Below are positions 35,055 through 45,067 of a stretch of DNA of 64,000 nt, one piece after another. The stretch's first letter is position 1. Every line of letters begins with the position of its first letter. Made by a program: the position numbers and the translations under genes. Origin of the DNA: Burkholderiales bacterium (lineage in GTDB: Bacteria > Pseudomonadota > Gammaproteobacteria > Burkholderiales > Burkholderiaceae_C); the NCBI GenBank assembly GCA_016185015.1, contig JACPOI010000031.1, positions 1-64,000 on the forward strand, written 5' to 3'. A model generated the notes under the pieces. That model saw only the letters and a list, made by a program, of their open reading frames with translations, was not told where the DNA came from and searched no databases.

Positions 35055-36508
35055 GCCGCCTACTTGTCGGTCCGTTCAACCGTGTCGAGGGCGACCTGGA
35101 GGTGCAGCTCGACGTGCAGGATGGCCGCGTGGCCTCGGCGCAGGTTAATGCCACCATGTACCGCGGTTTCGAGCAGATCCTGCAGGGCAAGGCGCCGCAC
35201 GATGCGCTGGTCTACGTGCCGCGCATCTGCGGCATCTGCTCGGTGTCGCAGTCGGTGGCGTCGGCGCGCGCGCTAGCCCACCTCGGCGGCATTGAGATGC
35301 CGGCCAACGGCCAGCACGCGACCAACGTGATCCTGGCCACGGAAAACCTGGCCGACCACCTCACGCACTTCTACCTGTTCTTCATGCCGGACTTCACGCG
35401 CCCGGTGTACGCGGCCCATGCCTGGCACGCCGAGGCGGTGCGCCGCTTCGCGCCGAACCACGGCGAGCAGGTGCGCGCGGCCACGGCGGCGCGCCAGCGC
35501 TGGCTCACCCTCATGGGCACGCTGGGCGGCAAGTGGCCGCACACGCAGTCCATCGAGCCGGGCGGCTCCACGCGGCCGATCGACGCGGCCGAGCGCGTGC
35601 GCCTGCTCGCGCGCGTGCGCGAGTTCCGATCGTTCTTGGAGCGCCAGCTGTTCGGCGCACCGCTGGAGGCCATCATCGGCATCGAGAGCGAGGACGCGTT
35701 GTGGGACTGGCATGCGCGGGACCCGCTGGGGGGTGACCTGCGCATCTTCCTCACCCTGATGCGCGACCTGCATTTGCAGGCCCTGGGCCCCGGCCCGGGC
35801 CGTTACCTGAGCTACGGCGCCTATGCTCAGCCCGAAGGCGGCTTCGCCCTGCCCGGCGGGCTGTGGCGCGCCGATGCGGCGCGGCTGGACGCGGTGGACG
35901 CGGTCGCGATCACCGAAGACGCCACCCACGCATGGCTGGCTGACGCCGGTGGCCCCTTGCACCCGCTGGTGGGCCAGACCCGACCCGACCCCGACAAGGC
36001 GCGCGGCTACACCTGGAACAAGGCGCCGCGGCTGGCCGGCGAGGTGGTCGAGACCGGTGCCATCGCACGCCAGCTCGCGGCCGGCCACCCGCTGGTGCGC
36101 GATGCGGTGGCGCGGCACGGCGGCACGGTCTACACGCGCGTGCTGGCGCGCCTGCTCGAACTTGCGCGCGTGGTGCCGCTGATGGAAGACTGGCTGCGCG
36201 CGCTGCGGCCCACCGAGCCCTTCTGCGTGCCGTCCGACCTGCCCGCCGAAGGCAGCGGCATCGGCCTGTCGGAAGCGGCGCGCGGCAGCCTGGGGCACTG
36301 GGTCGTGGTGCAGCGCGGGCGCATCGCCAACTACCAGATCGTCGCGCCCACGAGCTGGAACTTCTCGCCGCGCGACGCCGCCGGCACGCCCGGCGCGCTG
36401 GAGCAGGCCCTGGTCGGCGCACCGGTGCGTGAGGGCGAGAAGACGCCGGTGGCCGTGCAGCACATCGTGCGCTCGTTCGACCCTTGCATGGTCTGCACGG
36501 TGCACTGA
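35051..36508 (+). CDS. hoxC: H2-sensing regulatory hydrogenase large subunit HoxC (HupV)
   Basis: A 485-aa NiFe subunit of the H2 sensor. Nickel ligands are in RICGICSVSQ and SFDPCMVCTVH. The protein ends exactly at that last His with no C-terminal extension, so it needs no endopeptidase, a hallmark of regulatory hydrogenases. The ATG at 35051 overlaps the hoxB stop (ATGA). HoxBC signals H2 to HoxJ. Confidence 0.95.
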   Translation: MSRLLVGPFNRVEGDLEVQLDVQDGRVASAQVNATMYRGFEQILQGKAPHDALVYVPRICGICSVSQSVASARALAHLGGIEMPANGQHATNVILATENLADHLTHFYLFFMPDFTRPVYAAHAWHAEAVRRFAPNHGEQVRAATAARQRWLTLMGTLGGKWPHTQSIEPGGSTRPIDAAERVRLLARVREFRSFLERQLFGAPLEAIIGIESEDALWDWHARDPLGGDLRIFLTLMRDLHLQALGPGPGRYLSYGAYAQPEGGFALPGGLWRADAARLDAVDAVAITEDATHAWLADAGGPLHPLVGQTRPDPDKARGYTWNKAPRLAGEVVETGAIARQLAAGHPLVRDAVARHGGTVYTRVLARLLELARVVPLMEDWLRALRPTEPFCVPSDLPAEGSGIGLSEAARGSLGHWVVVQRGRIANYQIVAPTSWNFSPRDAAGTPGALEQALVGAPVREGEKTPVAVQHIVRSFDPCMVCTVH

Positions 36509-36656
36509 TGGGCATGGCCCCCCCTCTGCGCCGCTTCGCGGCTTCCCCCCTCTCTGGCGCGCCTTCGGCGCTTGGAGGGGGGATGGCATCTTGGGCCGTC
36601 TTGCCCCCTCTCTCTCTGGGAGAGGGTTGGGGTGAGGGCCGCGCTGGAGTGTCCAG
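36509..36656. repeat. Repeat-filled gap before hoxJ
   Basis: The 148-bp gap holds CTGCGCCGCTTCGCGGCTTC, a GGCGCGCCTTCGGCGC hairpin and the exact 18-mer GAGAGGGTTGGGGTGAGG (36620-36637) shared with 23438-23455. It is the longest repeat of this family in the window. It may partially attenuate transcription so that less HoxJ is made than HoxBC, but this is inference. Confidence 0.6.
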
Positions 36657-37993
<1,337 letters not shown>

Positions 37994-38003
<10 letters not shown>

Positions 38004-38900
38004 CTGGCGGCCATGGTGTCCAGCGACACCGCCTTCATCCGGCCCGCCTGTCCCGCGCTGCCGAAGGCCTCGAAGCGCTGCTGGCAGATCGCGCGCGCGG
38101 CCTTCCTGGCCGCCATCAGCGCCTTGCGCGGGTCGAACTCGCTGCGCTCCCGGGCGAAGGTCTGGCGCATGGCGCCGGTCATGGCCAGGCGGATGTCGGT
38201 GTCGATGTTCACCTTGCGCACGCCGTTGCGGATGCCGCGGCGGATTTCCTCCACCGGCACGCCGTAGGTTTCCTTGATGTCGCCGCCGTGCTCGCGGATG
38301 ATGGCCAGCCATTCCTGCGGCACGCTGGAGCTGCCGTGCATCACCAGGTGGGTGTTGGGCACCCTGGCGTGGATGGCCGCGATGCGGTCGATGGCCAGGA
38401 TGTCGCCGGTGGGTTGCCGGGTGAACTTGTAGGCGCCGTGGCTGGTGCCGATGGCGATGGCCAGTGCGTCCACGCCGGTGCGCTGCACGAAGTCGGCCGC
38501 CTGCTCGGGGTCGGTCAGCATCATGTCGTGCGTCAGCGTGCCCGCGGCGCCCACGCCGTCCTCTTCGCCCGCCTCGCCGGTTTCCAGCGAGCCCAGGCAG
38601 CCCAGTTCGCCTTCCACCGACACGCCCACGGCGTGCGCCATGTCGCAGACGCGGCGCGTGACCTCCAGGTTGTAGTCGTAGCTCGCGGGGGTCTTGCCGT
38701 CCTCGCGCAGCGAGCCGTCCATCATCACGCTGGTGAAGCCCGAGTGGATCGACTGCATGCACACCGCAGGCGTGGTGCCATGGTCCTGGTGCAGCACCAC
38801 GGGCAGGTCGGGGTGGGCTTCCACGGCGGCCAGCACCATGTGGCGCAGGTAGGCCTCGCCCGCGTACTTGCGAGCGCCGGCCGAGGCCTGCAGGATCACC
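37994..38900 (-). pseudogene. cbbA: 5'-truncated fructose-bisphosphate aldolase (cbbA remnant)
   Basis: The frame reads [20 protein letters not shown] to the end MAASYA and matches class II aldolase over about 302 of 354 residues. It includes [20 protein letters not shown] and GTSHGAYKF. The first 50 residues are missing: at about 38898-38904 the sequence switches directly into the pgk fragment. No ATG or ribosome site of its own remains. It is the last member of a decayed cbbZ-G-K-A gene set. Confidence 0.9.
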
Positions 38901-39413
38901 GCAGCGGGCCGGCGCAGGCCACGGGCGCGGACTCGGCGATGCCGTAGGTGGTGCCCTCGGCGCGGTGCGAGGTGCCGAAGGCGTCGTGCACAAAGATGTC
39001 GCACAGGGCGCCGAGCTTCTTCGCGAGTTCGGGGCTGTTCTTCTTCTCGCCCACGTTCAGGCGGCAGTTTTCCAGCAGCACCACCTCGCCGGGAGCCACC
39101 GAAAAATCACCGTCAACCCAGTCGGCGACGAGGCGCACCGGGCGGTCCATCAACGCGGCCAGGCGCGCGGCCACCGGCTGCAGCGAGTCCTCGGGCTTGA
39201 ACGCGCCTTCGGTGGGCCGGCCCAGGTGGCTGGTGACCATGACGGCCGCGCCCGCGTCCAGCGCCATCTGGATCGCCGGGATGCTGGCGCGGATGCGGGT
39301 GTCCTCGGTGATGCGCCCCGTGTCGTCCTGCGGCACGTTCAGGTCGGCGCGGATGAAGACGCGCGTGGCGAGCGAAAAACCGCTCGCGCACACATCGCTG
39401 AAGCGCAAGGCCG

Positions 39414-39417
<4 letters not shown>
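38901..39417 (-). pseudogene. cbbK: Phosphoglycerate kinase N-terminal half (cbbK remnant)
   Basis: [20 protein letters not shown] begins a normal phosphoglycerate kinase, continuing with [22 protein letters not shown] and [20 protein letters not shown]. It stops after about 170 of 397 residues at VACAGPL, where an internal deletion fused it to the aldolase 3' part. The catalytic nucleotide-binding C-terminal domain is lost, so no activity is expected. The start ATG overlaps the remnant gap stop (ATGA), showing the original operon coupling. Confidence 0.9.
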
Positions 39418-40305
<888 letters not shown>

Positions 40306-40460
40306 TCAGTGCAACAGGGCTGAGATGTCTTCACTGACGTGGTCGGGCGCACACGCGGCGATGGGGTCGCCCATGTTGTAGCCATAGGGCAGTGCCCATA
40401 CGCAGACACCGGCGTTGCGCGCCGTGGCGACGTCGATGGACGAATCGCCGACGAACCCTC
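40306..40460 (-). pseudogene. cbbZ: Phosphoglycolate phosphatase C-terminal fragment (cbbZ remnant)
   Basis: GFVGDSSIDVATARNAGVCV and WALPYGYNMGDPI are the HAD-family motif III/IV region and C-terminus of CbbZ/Gph, which removes 2-phosphoglycolate made by RuBisCO oxygenation. About 50 residues remain; at about 40460 the sequence switches to a nuclease fragment. It sits 36 bp before the cbbG remnant, the classical cbbZ-G-K-A order. Confidence 0.82.
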
Positions 40461-40800
40461 GCACACGTCCTCGTCCTTGCAAGCGACATCGGCGATCGTG
40501 CGCTTCTACCGGTCGGTGCGTTTCGGAGTGATCTTGGCAATCTGCTGAAAGCACAGGGACGCGAGGTGCTGGCGAGAGACGCTCCCGAAGTCCTGGGCTT
40601 TCTCAAGCGCATCAATGGCACTGATGCGGATGGTGATCTTTTCGTAAGCGCCGGGCTCCCCGCAACGTGCCTTGAGGGTGTCACCGTCGGAGGCAGCTAC
40701 AACCAAACACAGCAGGGCACCCACTTGCAAAAAGACAGATGCTTGCGGCTCACTAAAACTTCCACGCCGGCCACAGTGCGTCTTCATGTCGTTGCTCCAG
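40460..40800 (-). pseudogene. Thermonuclease (SNase)-like gene fragment
   Basis: The frame reads ASDGDTLKARCGEPGAYEKI, TIRISAIDALEKAQDFG, SVSRQHLASLCFQQIAKITP. This is the staphylococcal-nuclease-type fold of secreted or plasmid-borne nucleases, after a hydrophobic start (SVFLQVGALLCLVVA). An in-frame TAG at 40506-40508 replaces the usual Tyr codon of the TDRYGRT motif. Related sequence (TIADVACKDEDVC) continues to about 40460, where the cbbZ piece begins. It is truncated and interrupted, so inactive. Confidence 0.75.
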
Positions 40801-40814
40801 CGCCCACAAGCGCC

Positions 40815-41300
40815 ACAACGAATTGCTGCAGGCACACGGCGTGCAAGTCATCGACAACATAAACATGGTGACCTGCGGTGGGCAGGCGACGATCCCGATC
40901 GTGGCAGCCGCCTCACGGGTCTCGAAAGTGCACTACGGCGAAATCGTCGCATCGATCGTGAGCAAGTCGGAGGGCCCCGGAACGCGGGCCAACATTGATG
41001 AGTTCACGGAGACCACGCGCGCGGTGATCGAGAAGCTCGGCAGGGCCGAACGCGGCAAATCCATCATCGTGCTCAACACGGCAGAGCCACCGTTGATCAT
41101 GCGCGATACCGTGTTCGGTTTGTCCGAACTGGTCGACCAGGCGTTGGTGGAGAAATGCATTCTGGACATGGTGGCGGACGTGCGTGCCTACGTGCCGGGC
41201 TACCGCCTCATGCAAGAAGTCCCGTTCGAGGTGGTGCCGCCGCACGCACCGCTGAACGCGCCCGGCATCGGGCCTGGGGTCCGTCTTCCCTTGGGCATGC
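40815..41300 (+). pseudogene. Acetaldehyde dehydrogenase (acylating) fragment
   Basis: The frame contains [59 protein letters not shown] and [10 protein letters not shown]. This is the middle and C-terminal part of the acylating acetaldehyde dehydrogenase of meta-cleavage pathways (MhpF/BphJ type). The NAD-binding N-terminus is gone and a segment just before NMVTCGG is deleted. The C-terminal end is replaced by unrelated sequence after about 41300. A relic of an aromatic degradation cluster. Confidence 0.82.
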
Positions 41301-41339
41301 CTGAAGATCAAGGACGGCGGCTATGCCAATCGTCACTGT

Positions 41340-41965
41340 TAGTTCTAATTTCTGCTCGGCGAAGCGTTCATGGCCCGGCCGTCGTGAAGGAGCGCCCACC
41401 CTCTGGCGCGCCCGCTTGATCTCATCGCCGTGCAGGCGACGCATGCCGCAGGTTGTCCCGCACGGTGGTAAGTTTGGCCCCGAGCGCGAGCGCATAAGTG
41501 GCATGGGTGTGGCGCATACAGTGCGGGCTGACACGCCGCAGTTTCTCAGCCGTGGACGGATTGTCCGCCTGGACGACTTCCGCCACCTTCGTGAAGAAAC
41601 GGCGCATAACACTCCACTGCCGTGAGGCAGTGATGCCAGCTGCATCCTCCTGATCGAGGCTGCCAATGCGCGGCGCTCGCGGGTCCCAGCGCGCCGGCGT
41701 GATCGGCAACTTGCGCTGCATCAGGTAGCGAGACAGCGCCGCACGGGCCAGCGACGGCAACGCCACTTTGCCGGGTTTGCTGCCCTTGCCCACCAGGTGC
41801 AGCCCGTCGTCCCCATGCGCATCGACCTCAATCTGCCCCAGCGTGGCCCCACCAATTCCCCGATGCGTAGGCCCGTCGCGTACGCGAAATCCAGCACGAA
41901 GCGAAGGCGCTGCGCCGCTGGCGCTTGCCATCCATGTCCCAATTCCAGGCCTTCGGCCACGGTCT
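41340..41965 (-). pseudogene. Tyrosine recombinase (phage-type integrase) remnant with frameshifts
   Basis: Two frames on the minus strand together give an integrase: [20 protein letters not shown] in one, then [20 protein letters not shown] and SPHCMRHTHATYALALGA in the other. The HxxR catalytic pair (H..R in CMRHTH) is preserved, but the frame shifts near 41850. A small deletion near 41450 also removes the segment with the catalytic Tyr before the ending [11 protein letters not shown]. It is not functional and marks past insertion of a mobile element between the hydrogenase and carboxysome clusters. Confidence 0.82.
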
Positions 41966-42122
41966 GAATCGGAGTATGCCAACCGTGCGTAGCGCGCGGT
42001 CTGGTGTTCAAGCTATCGGCAATGTCATCGAGTTCGGCCTGGCTGAAGATGAAGACGCTGAGGCCGGTGCCCTTGGGTAAGTACTGACGGATGAGCCCGT
42101 TGGTGTTCTCGCAGGTGCCGCG
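41966..42122 (-). pseudogene. IS30-family transposase C-terminal fragment
   Basis: The minus strand reads [20 protein letters not shown] then [20 protein letters not shown]. This matches the end of IS30-type transposases (ENTNGLxRQYFPKG and LNxRPR motifs). It is cut at about 42122 next to cbbR and at about 41966 where integrase sequence begins. Only about 50 residues remain. Confidence 0.8.
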
Positions 42123-42128
42123 TCCGCC

Positions 42129-43043
42129 TCAGCGTGACGGACCCGGCCGTGGACGGTGCTCGAACAGCCAGTCCTTGAACGCCAGCGCTGCGGGCGAGAG
42201 TCGCTTGCCGCGCGGGTACACCACGTGCCAGCGACGGATCAGCGGGAACCCCACCACGTCCAGCAACACCAACTCGCCCAGCGCCAGTTCCGACACCACG
42301 GTGGTGGCCGACAGCACCGCCAGCCCCAAGCCGCCGGCCACGGTCTGCTTGATGGCTTCGTTGCTGCCGACTTCGAGCCGCGTTTTCAGCCTGACGCCTT
42401 GGCCAGCGAAGAACTTCTCGGTAGTCAGCCGGGTGCCCGAACCGGGCTCGCGCAGGACGAAGGGCTCGTCCTTCAACCGCTTCGGCGACAGTCGCTGCCT
42501 GCCCACCAGCGGATGGCTTGGCGGCGCCACCAGCACCAGCGGGTTGTCGGCAAAGTCTTCGCAGACCACGTCCATATTCTCAGAAGGCTGACCCATGATG
42601 TACAGGTCATCCTGGTTGCTGGCGAGCCGCAGCAACAGGTTCTCGCGGTTGCACACCACCATCGCCACGTCGATGCCCGGGTGGGCCGCACAGAAGCCGC
42701 CCAGCAGCTTGGGCACGGTGTATTTCACCGTGGTCAGTATGGCCAGTTTCAAGCTGCCTTTTTCCACGCCCTGCAGGGCCGCAAGGTCCTGCGACAGGCG
42801 CTCCATACGCGACTCGATGTCGGCGCAGGCGTCGGCCAGGGTCTGACCCGTCGCGGTCAGAAAGATCTTCTTGCCCAGCTGTTCAAACAGGGGCTGCCCC
42901 ACCGTCTCGGACAGTTGCTTGACTTGCAGGGACAGGGTCGGCGGCGAGAGGTGCAGCTCCTCCGCTGCGCGCGCAAAGCTGTTGTGGCGCGCCACGGCCA
43001 GAAAGATGCGCAGCTGGTGCAGGGTGGCGTGGCGCAGGTTCAT
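42129..43043 (-). CDS. cbbR: LysR-type regulator CbbR (carboxysome operon)
   Basis: A 304-aa LysR-family protein. The winged HTH is at residues 1-62 (HATLHQLRIFLAVARHNSFA, AEELHLSPPTLSLQVKQLSE), followed by the effector-binding domain from about 90. Its divergence from cbbL identifies it as CbbR, which senses Calvin-cycle metabolites and activates RuBisCO genes. The 156-bp gap to cbbL holds an inverted repeat (TTTA-N6-TAAA) of LysR type. A second cbbR lies at 59769. Confidence 0.92.
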   Translation of the reverse strand: MNLRHATLHQLRIFLAVARHNSFARAAEELHLSPPTLSLQVKQLSETVGQPLFEQLGKKIFLTATGQTLADACADIESRMERLSQDLAALQGVEKGSLKLAILTTVKYTVPKLLGGFCAAHPGIDVAMVVCNRENLLLRLASNQDDLYIMGQPSENMDVVCEDFADNPLVLVAPPSHPLVGRQRLSPKRLKDEPFVLREPGSGTRLTTEKFFAGQGVRLKTRLEVGSNEAIKQTVAGGLGLAVLSATTVVSELALGELVLLDVVGFPLIRRWHVVYPRGKRLSPAALAFKDWLFEHRPRPGPSR

Positions 43044-43199
43044 GATTTATTCTAGTAAAAGATAACAATACAAACATTTTACTTTTTCTTATTCTGCACC
43101 ACGCACACAATCCGCACCAGTTCAGCGCACATCCACCCCAAAACGGGACGCACTGGGCGCCCCATTTGCAACCCCCAAAGTTTTCAACGAGGAGCGAAC
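43044..43199. promoter_or_regulatory. Divergent cbbR-cbbL control region with LysR-type site
   Basis: The first 60 bases are AT-rich, in contrast to the GC-rich genes. TTTA-TTCTAG-TAAA (43046-43059) is a perfect inverted repeat with the T-N11-A spacing favoured by LysR regulators, placed only 2 bases from the cbbR start, so it would also autoregulate. A ribosome site (GAGGAG) lies at about 43189-43194 before cbbL. No clear -35/-10 pair could be assigned. Confidence 0.55.
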
Positions 43200-44621
43200 A
43201 TGGCTGTCAAGACTTACAACGCCGGCGTCAAGGAATACCGCCAAACCTACTGGATGCCCGAGTACACCCCCTTGGATACCGACATCCTGGCGGTGTTCAA
43301 GATCACGCCGCAGCCTGGCGTGGATCGCGAAGAGGTGGCGGCCGCCGTGGCGGCGGAATCGTCCACCGGCACCTGGACCACGGTGTGGACCGACCTGCTG
43401 ACCGACATGGACTATTACAAGGGCCGCGCCTACCGCATCGAAGACGTTCCGGGCGACGACACCTGCTTCTACGCCTTCGTGGCCTATCCGATCGATCTGT
43501 TCGAAGAGGGTTCGGTGGTCAACGTGTTCACCTCGCTGGTGGGCAACGTGTTTGGTTTCAAGGCGCTGCGCGCCCTGCGCCTGGAAGATGTGCGCTTCCC
43601 CATCGCCTACATCAAGACCTGCGGCGGTCCTCCCATGGGCATCCAGGTCGAACGTGACATCATGAACAAGTACGGTCGCCCGCTGCTGGGTTGCACCATC
43701 AAGCCCAAGCTGGGTCTGTCGGCCAAGAACTACGGTCGTGCCGTGTACGAGTGTCTGCGCGGTGGTCTGGACTTCACCAAGGACGACGAGAACATCACCA
43801 GCCAGCCCTTCATGCGCTGGCGCCAGCGTTTCGACTTCGTGCAGGAAGCCACCCTGAAGGCCGAGCGCGAGACCGGTGAGCGCAAGGGACACTACCTAAA
43901 CGTGACCGCCCCCACGCCCGAAGAGATGTACCGCCGCGCCGAGTACGCCAAAGAGATCGGCGCGCCGATCATCATGCACGACTACATCACCGGCGGCTTC
44001 TGTGCCAACACCGGCCTGGCCAACTGGTGCCGCGAGAACGGCATGCTGCTGCACATCCACCGTGCCATGCACGCCGTGATCGACCGCAATCCGCACCACG
44101 GCATCCACTTCCGCGTTCTCACCAAGATCCTGCGCCTGTCGGGCGGTGACCACCTGCACACCGGCACCGTGGTGGGCAAGCTCGAAGGCGACCGCAACTC
44201 GACACTGGGCTGGATCGACCTGCTGCGCGAATCCTTTGTTCCCGAAGACCGCTCGCGCGGCATCTTCTTCGACCAGGACTGGGGTTCTATGCCCGGTGCG
44301 CTCGCAGTGGCCTCAGGCGGCATCCACGTCTGGCACATGCCTGCGCTGGTCAGCATCTTCGGCGACGACTCGGTGCTGCAGTTCGGTGGTGGCACCCTGG
44401 GTCACCCCTGGGGCAACGCGGCCGGCGCCTGTGCCAACCGCGTGGCACTGGAGGCCTGCGTGCAGGCCCGCAACGAAGGCCGCCCGCTGGAAAAAGAGGG
44501 CAAGGACATCCTTACTGCTGCCGCAGCGCACTCGCCCGAACTCAAGATCGCCATGGAGACCTGGAAAGAGATCAAGTTCGAGTTTGATACCGTGGACAAG
44601 CTCGACATCGCCAACAAGTGA
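43200..44621 (+). CDS. cbbL: RuBisCO large subunit, form IA
   Basis: A 473-aa catalytic subunit that fixes CO2 onto ribulose-1,5-bisphosphate. The carbamylated lysine is Lys194 in [13 protein letters not shown]. The catalytic [20 protein letters not shown] precedes it, and the [18 protein letters not shown] loop with the loop-6 lysine follows. Sequence and context (alpha-carboxysome operon with csoS2 and csoSCA) indicate form IA of the carboxysomal type. First gene of the operon. Confidence 0.97.
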   Translation: MAVKTYNAGVKEYRQTYWMPEYTPLDTDILAVFKITPQPGVDREEVAAAVAAESSTGTWTTVWTDLLTDMDYYKGRAYRIEDVPGDDTCFYAFVAYPIDLFEEGSVVNVFTSLVGNVFGFKALRALRLEDVRFPIAYIKTCGGPPMGIQVERDIMNKYGRPLLGCTIKPKLGLSAKNYGRAVYECLRGGLDFTKDDENITSQPFMRWRQRFDFVQEATLKAERETGERKGHYLNVTAPTPEEMYRRAEYAKEIGAPIIMHDYITGGFCANTGLANWCRENGMLLHIHRAMHAVIDRNPHHGIHFRVLTKILRLSGGDHLHTGTVVGKLEGDRNSTLGWIDLLRESFVPEDRSRGIFFDQDWGSMPGALAVASGGIHVWHMPALVSIFGDDSVLQFGGGTLGHPWGNAAGACANRVALEACVQARNEGRPLEKEGKDILTAAAAHSPELKIAMETWKEIKFEFDTVDKLDIANK

Positions 44622-44675
44622 TCAGTTCACAGCGCGTCCGACCCCACCCCTCATCCCCTCTGAAAGGAAACTGAC

Positions 44676-45002
44676 ATGGCTGTCCAGGCTTACAAATCGA
44701 CCCAGAAGTACGAGACCTTCTCTTATCTGCCGCCCATGACGGCAGAGCAGGTTCGTCGGCAGATCGCCTACTCCATCGCACAGGGCTGGAACCCGGCGGT
44801 GGAGCACACCGAAAAGGGCACATCCGCCACAAGCAACTTCTGGTACATGTGGAAGCTGCCGCTGTTTGGCGAGCAGTCGGTGGATGCCGTGCTGGCCGAG
44901 GTGGAGGCCTGCCACCGCGAGTTCCCCAACCACCTGGTGCGTGTGATCGCCTATGACAACTACTCGCAGAGTCAGGGCATGTCTTTCGTCGTCTATCGCT
45001 GA
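44676..45002 (+). CDS. cbbS: RuBisCO small subunit, form IA
   Basis: A 108-aa small subunit. [20 protein letters not shown] and [12 protein letters not shown] are the family signature, as is the C-terminal [20 protein letters not shown]. It forms the L8S8 enzyme with CbbL and is packed in the carboxysome by CsoS2. It starts 54 bp after cbbL with a GAAAGGAAA ribosome site. Confidence 0.97.
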   Translation: MAVQAYKSTQKYETFSYLPPMTAEQVRRQIAYSIAQGWNPAVEHTEKGTSATSNFWYMWKLPLFGEQSVDAVLAEVEACHREFPNHLVRVIAYDNYSQSQGMSFVVYR

Positions 45003-45067
45003 GAGAACAGGTGCGGCCACTGGCCGCACCCAAGAACTGAACCGATCCCCATTGCAAGAGGTTTGAC

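Noticed and set aside
41322..41625. A plus-strand frame starting [10 protein letters not shown] as a tautomerase gene
   Set aside because: Only the first six residues resemble a tautomerase start; the rest is antisense to the recombinase remnant.
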